This document shows positions 1-9,410 of a DNA stretch of 64,000 bases, one piece after another. The translations under genes were made by a program, and so were the position numbers. Source of the stretch: Sciscionella sediminilitoris (lineage in GTDB: Bacteria > Actinomycetota > Actinomycetes > Mycobacteriales > Pseudonocardiaceae); contig NZ_JALM01000051.1 in the NCBI RefSeq assembly GCF_000737195.2, forward strand, positions 29,394-93,393, given 5' to 3'. Numbering within the stretch: position 1 is the first letter of the stretch; the number at the start of each line of letters is the position of its first letter. The notes beneath the pieces are model-generated. The model searched no databases. It had not been told where the DNA came from and saw only the letters and a program-made list of their open reading frames with translations.

Positions 1-552
1 TCCCCGGATGCGCTCGATGAGGGTGGCGGCCACGGCTTTGTCGGCGGCCGTGTCGCCGCAGATCAGCACGTCCTCGTCGAGAGTCTGCTCGAGGTCCCGC
101 AGGGTTGCGGCGCTGACGGTCTGCATCGCGGAGACGATGGACACGCCGGCCGGGAGCAGGTCCTGGGCTTGTTCGGCGGCCGAACCGGACCACGGGGTGA
201 TGGGGCGAAGCCCGCGGCGGGCGGGCACCATCGGGGCGGTCGTGTCGATCAGCAGCTGACCCGGCTGGATGACTTTGGCGATCGAGCGCACCGTTTCGAC
301 GTGCGCGCTGAACGGCACCGCGACGACCACGACCGGCGCGCCGTCGATCACCGCGGCGTTCTCACCGCCGGAGGCCCCCGGGAGTGCAGCGGCGGCGGTT
401 TGGGCGGCCTCCGGACGGCGCGAACCGATGCGGACGTTGATCCCGGCGTGCGCCCACCGTGTCGCGAGTCCGAACCCGAGGGCACCGGTACCGCCGACGA
501 TGGCGACGGTGTCGGTGCGCTGGGGCGACTCGCCAGGCTGTGGGGATGTCAT
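1..552 (-). CDS. npdG: F420-dependent NADP reductase-like protein (NpdG family), 3' end cut by window
   Basis: The gene runs off the left edge; 184 codons are visible. An N-terminal Rossmann motif (VAIVGGTGALGFG, about residues 16-28) is followed by the SRRPE turn that usually selects NADP. The later segments GSAAEQAQDLLP and LICGDTAADKA match the NpdG/Fno family, which moves hydride between NADPH and coenzyme F420. The ATG at 552 has an AGGAG ribosome site 6-7 bases upstream. It is the last visible gene of the leftward F420 operon, 29 bp after the aldehyde dehydrogenase, and would supply F420H2 or recycle it for the luciferase-like enzyme. Family assignment is firm; the direction of the reaction in vivo is inference. 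Confidence 0.85.
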   Translation of the reverse strand, partial: MTSPQPGESPQRTDTVAIVGGTGALGFGLATRWAHAGINVRIGSRRPEAAQTAAAALPGASGGENAAVIDGAPVVVVAVPFSAHVETVRSIAKVIQPGQLLIDTTAPMVPARRGLRPITPWSGSAAEQAQDLLPAGVSIVSAMQTVSAATLRDLEQTLDEDVLICGDTAADKAVAATLIERIRG

Positions 553-581
553 GGGAGCTCCTTAGTGCTCGGCTTGGTGGT

Positions 582-1994
582 CTATTCGCTGAGCGGGTGG
601 TCCTGGCCGTTCTGCGCGGGCCCGGTCCAGACGCTCTTGACGTTGGTGAACTGCCGGGCTCCGAACACTCCCAGCTCGCGCCCGTAGCCACTGCGCTTGA
701 CTCCGCCGAAGGGCAGCCGCGGGTCGGAGGCGACGATCCCGTTGACGAACACGGCACCCGCGTCGATGGAGGGCACGAGGTGGCTCGCGCGATCGAGGTC
801 CGAGGTCCACAGGGCGGCACCAAGGCCGAACTCGGTGCCGTTGGCGATGTCGACGGCTTCAGCCGGACCCTTCGCCTGGATGACCGCGGCCACCGGACCG
901 AAGGTCTCCTCGGCCGCGACGGCCATCTCCGGGGTGACGTTGTCGAGCACGGCGGGCCGGAAGTAGAAACCCGGACCGTCCGGCGCCGTGCCGCCGGTGA
1001 CGACCCTGGCGCCCGCCGAGATGCTGCGGCGCACCTGGTCGAGCAGGTCCGTGCGGATGCTCGCCCTGGCCAAGGGGCCGACCCGCACATCGCGGTCGAA
1101 CGGGTCGCCGACGGTGAGCGCGGCGACTCCCGCGGCGAACGCCTCGGTGAACTCTTCGGCGACCGCGTCCTCCACGATGAAGCGCTTGCCCGAGATGCAG
1201 CTCTGCCCGCCGTTGAGGGTCCGCGCGGTGACGGCGGCGGCCGCGGCGGCGGGGATGTCGGCGTCGGCGAGCACGATGAACGGATCGGAGCCGCCGAGCT
1301 CGAGCACCTGCGGCTTGAGGTGTGCGGCGGCCATGGCCGCGACCTGGGCTCCGACCTCGGTGGAGCCGGTGAGGGTCAGGGCGCGGATGCGATCGTCGGC
1401 GATGAGGCCCGGCACGGCGTCCGGACCGGCCAGCAGTGTGCTGAACAGCCCGGCCGGGCAGCCCGCCTGCTCCCAGATCTCGGCGATCGCGAGGGCGCAG
1501 CGCGGCACGTTCGACGCGTGCTTGAGCACGGCACCGTTGCCCGCCAGCAGCGCGGGTGGGGCGAACCGGAACACCTGCCAGAGCGGGAAGTTCCACGGCA
1601 TCACGGCGAGTACGAGACCCAGCGGCTCGTAGGTGATGTGACTGCGGGTCGCGGTGGTCTCGACCGGCTCGTCGGCGAGCATCGCCGGGCCGTGCTCGGC
1701 GTAGTACTCGCAGCACCAGGCGGACTTCTCGACCTCGGCCTCGGCCTCGGCGATGGGTTTGCCCATCTCCTCGGTGATCAGCGCGGCGAGCCGGTCCCGG
1801 TCGGCGCGCAGGATGGCCGCGGCGCGCTGCAGGTGCTGGGCGCGGACCTCGATCGGAACCGAGCGCCACTGGGCGGCGGCGGTCGCGGCCTTGGCGAGGG
1901 CGGCCTCGATCCGGTCCGGGGTGTGCGGGTCGAAGCGGCCGAGGACTTCTTCGGTCGCGGGATTGACAGAGGTGATCTGGCGAACGGACATCAT
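582..1994 (-). CDS. NAD(P)-dependent aldehyde dehydrogenase (succinate-semialdehyde dehydrogenase type)
   Basis: A 470-residue full-length aldehyde dehydrogenase. LELGGSDPFIVL carries the general-base Glu region, and the catalytic Cys sits in GQSCISGKRF at about residue 266. These forms are typical of the GabD/Sad branch. It oxidises an aldehyde, probably a semialdehyde, to the acid in the cytoplasm. Two ATGs lie in tandem at 1994 and 1991, with GAGAAAG as a weak ribosome site. It lies 32 bp downstream of the transglutaminase-like gene in the same operon, which suggests that it removes an aldehyde released by an upstream step. The substrate cannot be read from sequence. Confidence 0.9.
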   Translation of the reverse strand: MMSVRQITSVNPATEEVLGRFDPHTPDRIEAALAKAATAAAQWRSVPIEVRAQHLQRAAAILRADRDRLAALITEEMGKPIAEAEAEVEKSAWCCEYYAEHGPAMLADEPVETTATRSHITYEPLGLVLAVMPWNFPLWQVFRFAPPALLAGNGAVLKHASNVPRCALAIAEIWEQAGCPAGLFSTLLAGPDAVPGLIADDRIRALTLTGSTEVGAQVAAMAAAHLKPQVLELGGSDPFIVLADADIPAAAAAAVTARTLNGGQSCISGKRFIVEDAVAEEFTEAFAAGVAALTVGDPFDRDVRVGPLARASIRTDLLDQVRRSISAGARVVTGGTAPDGPGFYFRPAVLDNVTPEMAVAAEETFGPVAAVIQAKGPAEAVDIANGTEFGLGAALWTSDLDRASHLVPSIDAGAVFVNGIVASDPRLPFGGVKRSGYGRELGVFGARQFTNVKSVWTGPAQNGQDHPLSE

Positions 1995-2026
1995 GGTGTC
2001 TTTCTCGAGTGGGTACGCGGGGCTGA

Positions 2027-2767
2027 TCAGGCGACGGCCTGGCGGCGGACGAGTTCGGGGTCGGGCCCGCTCCAGAGCACGTCGTCGTTCGCGACGCGGT
2101 CGTGCGCCGCCCGCGATTCGAGTGCGGCGAGCACTTCGCGGGCCACGCGCAGGTACCAGTCCGCGACCTCGGCGGGGTAGTCGGCGTAGCTGCCGTTCTC
2201 CCGCAGCACCGGTCCCTCGACGGTGGGAATGTCGGTGCGGCCGTCGAACTCGACCGTGTAGGGCTTACCGAGCTTGGTCGCGGTGGGCGCGTCGATCGTG
2301 GCGTCGAGCTTGACCCACCGGCCGTCGATGAAGGCCTCGCCGAGCGAATGCCAGGGCAGCGGGCGGCCGACGGGCCCGCCCCAGAGCACGCGCACCTCCG
2401 GGGACAGGAACTCCATCTCCGGCGCGTCCAGCGCCTGGAAGGCGACGCGCGCCGGGATGCCCGCGGCCCGGGACAGAGCGACGAAGGAACTGGCCTTGCC
2501 CATGCAGAACGCCACACCGTTCGCCAGGACGTCGCTGGCCGCCGTCTGCCCCTTCGCGAGATAGCGGAGCGAGGCCAGGATGTCGTAGGGCAGGTCGCGG
2601 ACGTAGTGGTAGATGCGGCCCAGCCGGTCGACCTCGGTCGTGGCGCCCTCGGTGATCCGGCGGGCGGCCTCGACGATCCTCGGGTGGTCGGAGTCGATGT
2701 AGGCGGTCGGGCGGAGGTATTCCGCCCCGGCGGTCGCGGTTTTCCGGTCAGTGATGTCGGAGGTCAT
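2027..2767 (-). CDS. Transglutaminase-like cysteine enzyme
   Basis: A 246-residue protein with the papain-fold transglutaminase core: Cys88 in AFCMGKAS, His140 in PWHSLGEAF and Asp155 in KLDATID form the expected triad. There is no signal peptide, so it is probably cytoplasmic. Bacterial members of this family act as proteases, amidases or acyltransferases rather than protein cross-linkers. An open TTG lies 18 bases upstream at 2785, but the ATG at 2767 is preferred. It is sandwiched between the F420-dependent oxidoreductase and the aldehyde dehydrogenase, so an amide- or ester-cleaving role in the same pathway is a reasonable guess, but only a guess. Confidence 0.8.
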   Translation of the reverse strand: MTSDITDRKTATAGAEYLRPTAYIDSDHPRIVEAARRITEGATTEVDRLGRIYHYVRDLPYDILASLRYLAKGQTAASDVLANGVAFCMGKASSFVALSRAAGIPARVAFQALDAPEMEFLSPEVRVLWGGPVGRPLPWHSLGEAFIDGRWVKLDATIDAPTATKLGKPYTVEFDGRTDIPTVEGPVLRENGSYADYPAEVADWYLRVAREVLAALESRAAHDRVANDDVLWSGPDPELVRRQAVA

Positions 2768-2802
2768 CGTGAAACTCGCTTTCAAACGGGTGCGCGCGAA
2801 GG

Positions 2803-3843
2803 TCAGGCGGCGTCGAGGTGCGGCAGGATCTGTTCGCCGACCACATCGAGGTGGTCGGAGTCCGCTACATCCGGGATCGTGAACAGGAAATGGTCGATCC
2901 CGGCGGCCTGGTACTCGCGGATCTGTTCGAGGCAGGCCTGGGCGGAACCGGTGATCAGGCCGCTGTCCGGGATCGAGCTGAACCGCGCACGCAACCGTTC
3001 CGCGGCCTCGGGCGACTCGGTGGGCGCGAGCAGCAGCGTCACCGACATCCCGAAGCTCGACGGATCACGGTCGATCGCCTCGCACTCCCGGTCGAGCAGC
3101 GCCCGGCGCTCGGCGCATTTTCCGGCCGACCACCACCGGACATTGACCCCGTTCGCGTGCCGCACGGCGATGCGGCTGACCCGCGGCCCTTCGCCACCGA
3201 TCCACAGCGGCGGATGCGGCTGCTGAACCGGCGGCGGATCGCAGATCGCGCCGTCGATCGTGTAGAACTCGCCGTGAAACTGCGGGTTCGCCTCCGTCCA
3301 GACGCTGCGCAGCACCTGCAGCGACTCGGCGAGCGCCGAAACCCGGTCACCGGTCGAGGGAAACGGGATCCCGTAGGCCTCGAACTCCTGCTGGAACCAG
3401 CCCGCCCCCAGCCCCAGATCCACGCGCCCCTCTGAGATCACATCCAGGGTCGCGGCCATCTTGGCCAGCACGGCGGGATAGCGGTACGAGTTGCACAGCA
3501 CGCTCGTCCCCAGGCGCAGCGAGGTCGTGTCCCGGGAAAGCGCGGACAGCGCCGTCCAGCACTCGAGCAGCGGAATCGAGGAGGGCCCCTGGGACTCGGG
3601 TGCCTCGCCGCTCGCCTCGGCGGTGATCCCGGCATCCCGGACGTAGTCGTCGGGGCTCAGGGTCAGGAAATGATCACACAGCCACGCGGAGTCGAACCCG
3701 TGGGACTCCGCCGTCCGCGCGACCCGGGCCATGTCCGGGTAGTTGCCCACGGACAGGCCCCGGATGGTCAGGGCGAGGATCAACCCGACGTGCGGGCCAC
3801 CCCCGCGAGGGGGTGCCGGTGTGCCGGGATCCGTGTCAGTCAT
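2803..3843 (-). CDS. LLM-class F420-dependent oxidoreductase
   Basis: A 346-residue luciferase-like TIM-barrel protein. Family landmarks include ESHGFDSAWLCDHF near the N-terminus, LRLGTSVLCNSYRYP in the middle, then GRVDLGLGAGW and PPLWIGGEG. These are typical of F420-binding rather than FMN-binding members. The start at 3843 is preceded by AGAGGTAA; the open frame continues upstream to 4113 but there it lies inside the regulator gene. It is the first enzyme gene after the GntR regulator (5 bp gap) and shares an operon with an F420:NADP reductase, which supports F420 as cofactor. Substrate unknown. Confidence 0.88.
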   Translation of the reverse strand: MTDTDPGTPAPPRGGGPHVGLILALTIRGLSVGNYPDMARVARTAESHGFDSAWLCDHFLTLSPDDYVRDAGITAEASGEAPESQGPSSIPLLECWTALSALSRDTTSLRLGTSVLCNSYRYPAVLAKMAATLDVISEGRVDLGLGAGWFQQEFEAYGIPFPSTGDRVSALAESLQVLRSVWTEANPQFHGEFYTIDGAICDPPPVQQPHPPLWIGGEGPRVSRIAVRHANGVNVRWWSAGKCAERRALLDRECEAIDRDPSSFGMSVTLLLAPTESPEAAERLRARFSSIPDSGLITGSAQACLEQIREYQAAGIDHFLFTIPDVADSDHLDVVGEQILPHLDAA

Positions 3844-3848
3844 TGGCG

Positions 3849-4670
3849 TTACCTCTCTGTTCTCTCTGTCATGCCGACCGGGCCGCCGGAGATGATGCGG
3901 GGAAGCGTCACCGAGAAGCCGTAGCGATCCGGCCGGTAGTGGAAGACAACGACCTCGAGCGGCCGGTTGTCGTGGTCGTAGCTGACGCGATCGAGCACCA
4001 GGACCGGTGCCCCCTCGTCGACGCCGAGCGCCGTCGCGACCTCCGTGGAAGCGCCCGCGGCATGGATCTCGTGCCGGGCCTCCGCGATGCGCGTGCCCAG
4101 CCGCTGCTCCCACATCGTGTACGTGGTCTCGGTGGCCGGTTCCGCCGACCGCAACGGCTCGGCGGCGTCCCGCACCCGGCTCGGAAGGTGGATCGTCACC
4201 AGCGCCAGGGGCTGCTCGCCGTCGCTGTAGCGGCGGCGGATGGTGAGCACCTCGGGCTCGCCGAGCGTCCGCTCGACGTACGCCGGCGAACGCTCGACCC
4301 CGAAGCTCATGACCTCGATCTGCGGGGTCACCCCTCGATCGAGCAGGACCTCGGTGATCGTGCGGACCCCCGAGGACAACTCCTGGTCAAGCGGTTCGGA
4401 CACGAACGTGCCCAGGCCCTGCTTACGCACCACCCACCCTTCGGACTCCAGGGCACCCACCGCCGCGCGGACGGTGATGCGGCTCAGCCCGGACTCCTCG
4501 ATCAGTTCCTTCTCGGTGGGCAACCGCGCCCCCGGGGGCAGCTGCTGCTTGACGATCAGGGTCTTGATCCGTTCGGCCAGCTGAACCGTTGCCGATGTAC
4601 TGCCGCGCTGAATCCGCAGATCGGCCTCGGACAGGTCCAGGTGGGCCGCGGAATTCTCAGGTGATGTCAT
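3849..4670 (-). CDS. GntR family transcriptional regulator (HutC/UTRA type)
   Basis: 273 residues from the ATG at 4670. The N-terminal winged helix-turn-helix contains LPTEKELIEESGLSRITVR, and the C-terminal part is a UTRA ligand-binding domain ending with a VVVFHYRPDRYGF segment typical of HutC members. An in-frame ATG at 4730 would add 20 residues but overlaps the predicted transcription start. The gene leads the F420/aldehyde dehydrogenase operon and faces the ABM monooxygenase gene. AT-rich palindromic sequence in the intergenic gap suggests that it represses both sides, with a pathway compound as inducer (inference). Confidence 0.9.
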   Translation of the reverse strand: MTSPENSAAHLDLSEADLRIQRGSTSATVQLAERIKTLIVKQQLPPGARLPTEKELIEESGLSRITVRAAVGALESEGWVVRKQGLGTFVSEPLDQELSSGVRTITEVLLDRGVTPQIEVMSFGVERSPAYVERTLGEPEVLTIRRRYSDGEQPLALVTIHLPSRVRDAAEPLRSAEPATETTYTMWEQRLGTRIAEARHEIHAAGASTEVATALGVDEGAPVLVLDRVSYDHDNRPLEVVVFHYRPDRYGFSVTLPRIISGGPVGMTERTER

Positions 4671-4680
4671 AAGTCGTATT
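4669..4680. promoter_or_regulatory. Secondary GntR operator-like site
   Basis: ATAAGTCGTATT directly abuts the regulator's ATG. It repeats the half of the main palindrome at 4729-4740 (ATAAGACGTTTT) with two changes. It would allow the regulator to bind within its own leader. Assignment rests only on sequence similarity. Confidence 0.4.
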
Positions 4681-4716
4681 GAACCAGGCGCCGGACAGCC
4701 CGCCCGCTCCTCAACC

Positions 4717-4745
4717 TTGACACCGTCCATAAGACGTTTTATAAC
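4717..4745 (+). promoter_or_regulatory. Sigma-70-like promoter for the ABM monooxygenase gene
   Basis: TTGACA (4717-4722), a 17-bp spacer and TATAAC (4740-4745) make a near-consensus housekeeping promoter, unusual in such high-GC DNA. Transcription would start near 4752, about 47 bases before the GTG at 4799. The palindrome 4729-4752 covers the spacer and the -10 element. Confidence 0.7.
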
Positions 4746-4752
4746 GTATTAT
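4729..4752. promoter_or_regulatory. Palindromic operator across the divergent F420-operon promoters
   Basis: A 24-bp imperfect palindrome: left half ATAAGACGTT, right half AACGTATTAT, with 20 of 24 positions symmetric. It covers the -10 elements of both the rightward promoter (4717-4745) and the predicted leftward promoter (4738-4766), the expected position for repression by the adjacent GntR protein. It is strikingly AT-rich against its surroundings. Confidence 0.65.
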
Positions 4753-4766
4753 CGACAGCGGCGCAA
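4738..4766 (-). promoter_or_regulatory. Predicted promoter for gntR and the F420 operon
   Basis: On the minus strand TTGCGC (4766-4761) and TATAAA (4743-4738) are separated by 17 bp. Transcription would start near 4731, giving a leader of about 60 bases before the ATG at 4670. Its -10 overlaps that of the opposite promoter, so the two can hardly fire at the same time. Confidence 0.5.
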
Positions 4767-4798
4767 GAGTCGCCCCACCCCAACCGACTGGAGACACC

Positions 4799-5110
4799 GT
4801 GCCCGACGAGAACCCCGTGACCGTGATCGCCCGCTTCACCCCGGCCCCCGAGCACGCCGAGCAGCTGCGGAAACTGCTCGAGGGGATGGTGGCGCCCACC
4901 AGGGCCGAAGCGGGCTGCCACTCCTACAACCTGTTCACCACCCAGACCGAGGACACGCAGTTCGTGCTCGTTGAGCGCTACCGGGACTCCTCCGCGCTCG
5001 AGGCACACCGCGCGTCCGCGCACTACAAGAACTACCGGGCCCAGCTCCCCGACCTGCTCGCGACACCGCTCGACGTCACCGTCCTGGCCCCGGTCGACGT
5101 GCGCGACTGA
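4799..5110 (+). CDS. ABM-domain (antibiotic biosynthesis/quinol) monooxygenase-like protein
   Basis: A 103-residue dimeric alpha-beta barrel protein of the YgiN/ABM family: VTVIARFTPAPEHAEQLRKLL at the start, then EAGCHSYNLF and FVLVERYRDSSALEAHRAS, all standard family segments. Members oxidise quinols or polyketide-like aromatics without a cofactor, or act as simple binding proteins. GTG start at 4799 with GGAG five bases upstream. It is transcribed away from the GntR/F420 operon from an overlapping promoter and so probably responds to the same signal. Its stop codon abuts that of the convergent methyltransferase. Confidence 0.85.
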   Translation: MPDENPVTVIARFTPAPEHAEQLRKLLEGMVAPTRAEAGCHSYNLFTTQTEDTQFVLVERYRDSSALEAHRASAHYKNYRAQLPDLLATPLDVTVLAPVDVRD

Positions 5111-6247
5111 TCACTCGGGCGGCACCGGCGAACCGAGCACCCAGCTCGGTTCGCCGCCCGGTTCACCGAACCACACGGTCTGCCGCTCGGGGGTGACCGT
5201 GAGGCCGAAGGCGTCCCACCCCGGCTTACCGAGCGCCACCCAGTGCTCGTGCGCCGCCTCGACGATCCGCCACAGCTGCCGAGGTCCGTACTCGCGCACC
5301 TGGTGGACACCCGAACGCGGGCGCACCGAGACCGAGGCGAGCGAGCCGTCCGCGGTCGCGAGCCGGAACTGCCGCCGTTCGTAGCCGAAGAACCCGGAGA
5401 CGGTTCCCGGTCCGAGCTCGAGGCAGGCGAGAAACCACACCACCAGTCCGTGGTCGAACAGCGGCCCGGGCGCGAGCTCGCTCTCTCTGCGCTGTCCCTC
5501 GCCCCGTGGCGGCGGCCAGCCCGATTCGGCGACCAGGCCCGCGGTTTGGCGCAGGTCCATGAAGGTCGCGTAGCCGCGCTCGAACCGCCCCTGCGCCCGC
5601 TGTCTGCCGACCCGCACCAGCCGCACCAGGTTGCCCGCCGAGCGCACCGGTTTCAGATCGCCGAGCAGCACCCCGCCGATCCGGCACTGCTCGACCCAGG
5701 CGAACGGGATCGCGGGCACCGCGCAGGTCGCCAGCACCCGGTCGAACGGGGCGTGTTCGGGCAATCCGGCGGAACCGTCCCCGACCGCGAGGTTCGGGTG
5801 ATAACCGAGCCCGGCGAGCCGGTCCCTGGTGGTGGCGACCAGTTCCGGTTCCACGTCGATCGAGTACACCCGCCCGGCGCCGAGCCGATGACAGAGCAGG
5901 GCCGCGTTGTAGCCGGATCCGGTGCCGATCTCGAGCACCCGCATCCCGTCCCGGAGCGCGAGCGATTCCAGCATCCTGGCCATCACCCCCGGCTGCGAGG
6001 ACGTGGAGAGCACCTCGCCGTCCCCGCCGACCGCGGTGACCAGAACCGTGTCCGAGTAGACGGTGGCCAGTTCGCGCGCGGATTCCCGGCGCCGCCAGCC
6101 GTGTTCGGTGCGCTCCAGGTAGACCGGGACGAGCACGTGCCTCGGCACCTCGCGGAAGGCCGCGCCGAGCCGCGGATCGGTGAGCAGGCCGGCAGCGGCC
6201 AGTGCCCCGGTCAGTCGCCGGGAGCGGCGCCGCCAGCCGCCGTTCAC
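5111..6247 (-). CDS. SAM-dependent methyltransferase, protein-isoaspartate methyltransferase-like
   Basis: 378 residues. The N-terminal part contains FREVPRHVLVPVY and the SAM motif VLEIGTGSGYNAALL at about residues 105-119, as in PCMT enzymes. The C-terminal half (about 180 residues) is an extension absent from classical PCMT. The GTG start at 6247 overlaps the stop of the YihY gene by four bases (GTGA), implying translational coupling. The enzyme may repair damaged Asp or methylate another acceptor; similar extended PCMT-like proteins in actinobacteria have no settled function. The downstream end abuts the ABM gene with no gap. Confidence 0.75.
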   Translation of the reverse strand: MNGGWRRRSRRLTGALAAAGLLTDPRLGAAFREVPRHVLVPVYLERTEHGWRRRESARELATVYSDTVLVTAVGGDGEVLSTSSQPGVMARMLESLALRDGMRVLEIGTGSGYNAALLCHRLGAGRVYSIDVEPELVATTRDRLAGLGYHPNLAVGDGSAGLPEHAPFDRVLATCAVPAIPFAWVEQCRIGGVLLGDLKPVRSAGNLVRLVRVGRQRAQGRFERGYATFMDLRQTAGLVAESGWPPPRGEGQRRESELAPGPLFDHGLVVWFLACLELGPGTVSGFFGYERRQFRLATADGSLASVSVRPRSGVHQVREYGPRQLWRIVEAAHEHWVALGKPGWDAFGLTVTPERQTVWFGEPGGEPSWVLGSPVPPE

Positions 6248-7284
6248 CGTCTGCGCCAGAGCAGGATGCCCAGCAGCGCGCCCGCGCCGAACAGGCCCGC
6301 GGCCTGTCCCCCGCTCGGCCCGGTGTGCACCCCGAGCACCGGACGGACCACCGCTCCCGGTGCGGGCACCTCGACGTGCTGGTTCTCCTTCGCGGTCGCG
6401 GTCCACGCGGTGAGGAACAGCAGCAGCTGGGAGACGAAATTGGCGAACACCATCAGCCCGAGGATCGGCCCGAACAGCGTGAACGCCGGGTTGCTCTGCA
6501 GCGAGCGCAGGTAGATCGTCATCACCTGCTTCAGTATCTCGAATCCGACCGCCATCACCAGGGCGCCGCGGACCGCGGTACGCATCGAGACCCTGGCCCG
6601 TGGCAGGCGGGCGATCACCCACAGGAAGATCAGCCAGTTCGCCGCGATGGAGAGCAGCAGCGAGACGACCACGAGCACGTACCTGGCCGGGCCGTGCGGG
6701 TCGAAGCCGGCGAACGTGACGATCTGGCGGGTGAACCCGCTGCCGAGCGCGGTGAGCCCGAACGACACCATCAGCGCGACGCCCAGACCGAGCATCGCGA
6801 GCAGATCCTTGACCAGGGTGGACAGGAACGGCAGCGCGGGCTTCTTCAGTCCCCACTGCGCAGTGAGCGCATTGCGCAGGTTGCCCATCCAGCCGACCCC
6901 GGAGTACAGGGCGATCACCAGGCCGACGATTCCGGTCCCGCCGCGCTGTTTGATCGCCGTGTCCATCACGTCGCCGATCAGCTCGCGCAGTGCGCCGGGC
7001 GGGAGCGCGGCCTTGATGCCGTCCCGGATCTGGTTCTGCAGCGCCATGTCCCCGGCGAGCACGAAGCCGAGCACGGAAAAAGCCAGCAGCACCATCGGGA
7101 ACAGGGACAGCACGCTGAAATAGGTCAGCGCGGCCGCGTAGTGCACCCCGTAGCGCTCGGTGTAGGCGTCATAGGCGCGCAGGACGTGATCGATGCCCGG
7201 CCTTCTGCGGCGCAACCGCGTGATGAACCCAGGTCGTTCCTCGGCAGGTTTCGCACCCGTGTCTACTCGTGTACCGCGCGCCAC
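6244..7284 (-). CDS. YihY/BrkB family inner-membrane protein
   Basis: 346 residues with about six membrane segments; the YihY signature GVHYAAALTYFSVLSLFP lies at about residues 46-63 and GGTGIVGLVIALYSGVGW near the middle. The C-terminal tail is short and basic. The molecular role of the family is unsettled (once annotated ribonuclease BN, incorrectly). GTG start at 7284 without a strong ribosome site. It is coupled to the downstream methyltransferase and lies 61 bp downstream of trpS, an arrangement also remembered from mycobacteria (Rv3335c-trpS). Confidence 0.85.
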   Translation of the reverse strand: MARGTRVDTGAKPAEERPGFITRLRRRRPGIDHVLRAYDAYTERYGVHYAAALTYFSVLSLFPMVLLAFSVLGFVLAGDMALQNQIRDGIKAALPPGALRELIGDVMDTAIKQRGGTGIVGLVIALYSGVGWMGNLRNALTAQWGLKKPALPFLSTLVKDLLAMLGLGVALMVSFGLTALGSGFTRQIVTFAGFDPHGPARYVLVVVSLLLSIAANWLIFLWVIARLPRARVSMRTAVRGALVMAVGFEILKQVMTIYLRSLQSNPAFTLFGPILGLMVFANFVSQLLLFLTAWTATAKENQHVEVPAPGAVVRPVLGVHTGPSGGQAAGLFGAGALLGILLWRRR

Positions 7285-7345
7285 GGATGGACCGTATCCA
7301 CCGGGACGGACTACCGCAAAACCGACGCACCGAACGCACGCGGAG

Positions 7346-8771
<1,426 letters not shown>

Positions 8772-9173
8772 CAGTCATTCCTCCTGGTTTGACTTTCTCA
8801 GAACACGTCTCGCCCGCCACCCCGACATGGCTTCGGTGAGCACGTAGCGCCGCACCCTATCGAGAGCCGTCACCCGAACAGCGGCACCCCCTCGAACCGG
8901 CGTGTCACCCGGCGGTGATCCGGAGCCGCCGTGACCGGATGGTTATCTGCTTGCCGCGCGACTACCAGGTAAGACATAAAACAAATGTGTCATAGCACAC
9001 AGGAAATCCCTAGTGCATCACGAAACGGCGTCGGGCATGCTTGCGATGTACGGGATGAAGACACCAACCAGGGTTCTTACGGCAGTCTCGCCGCCTGGGT
9101 AAGGCCTTCCCGCTACACCCAACCCCATACCTTCAAAGACCTTAGATCTTTCTGCCCAAAAAAGGAGTCCATC
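8772..9173. other. 402-bp intergenic region with long leader of the 50-residue peptide gene
   Basis: No convincing gene is seen. GC content falls after about 8940. TTGCCG (8951-8956) with CATAAA (8975-8980) could be a weak rightward promoter with an 18-bp spacer. This would give a leader of roughly 185 bases before the ATG at 9174. A short inverted repeat (AAAGA/TCTTT) lies at about 9136-9152, just before the ribosome site. The left part holds the promoter side of the small protein gene ending at 8771. Confidence 0.35.
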
Positions 9174-9326
9174 ATGGCTAGCATCATCATTGCCATCGGC
9201 GCGGAGGCCCTGGCGCTGTTCGGTGTCGCAGGCATCATCACCAAGGCGACGCGCAGCCACATGCGCAAGAGCTCGGTCGAGACCGTCGAGGCCACCCCCG
9301 CTCCGGCCCTCGCGATGGCCGAGTAA
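9174..9326 (+). CDS. 50-residue membrane peptide, unknown function
   Basis: ATG at 9174 has an excellent AAAGGAGT ribosome site seven bases upstream. Codons are strongly GC-ending like neighbouring genes. The peptide has one hydrophobic helix (residues 3-22, beginning MASIIIAIGAEALALFGVAG), a basic stretch around TRSHMRKSS, and an Ala/Pro/Glu tail. It is followed within 20 bases by a strong hairpin terminator, so it appears to be a stand-alone transcription unit with a long leader. Small single-span peptides of this kind include toxins, regulators of membrane enzymes and secreted peptides; nothing here decides between them. Confidence 0.65.
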   Translation: MASIIIAIGAEALALFGVAGIITKATRSHMRKSSVETVEATPAPALAMAE

Positions 9327-9346
9327 GCCGCCAGGTACAGACGACG

Positions 9347-9380
9347 AAGGGGCGTGGCGCCCGGAAGCGCCACGCCCCTT
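9347..9380. terminator. Bidirectional hairpin terminator
   Basis: A perfect 14-bp stem (9347-9360 with 9367-9380) and a six-base loop CCGGAA, flanked by A- and T-leaning sequence on either side. It separates the peptide gene (ends 9326) from the convergent MHS transporter gene (ends 9411) and can serve both. Confidence 0.85.
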
Positions 9381-9410
9381 CTTCTGTCTCTGTCGTTGCT
9401 ATCGCCTGAC

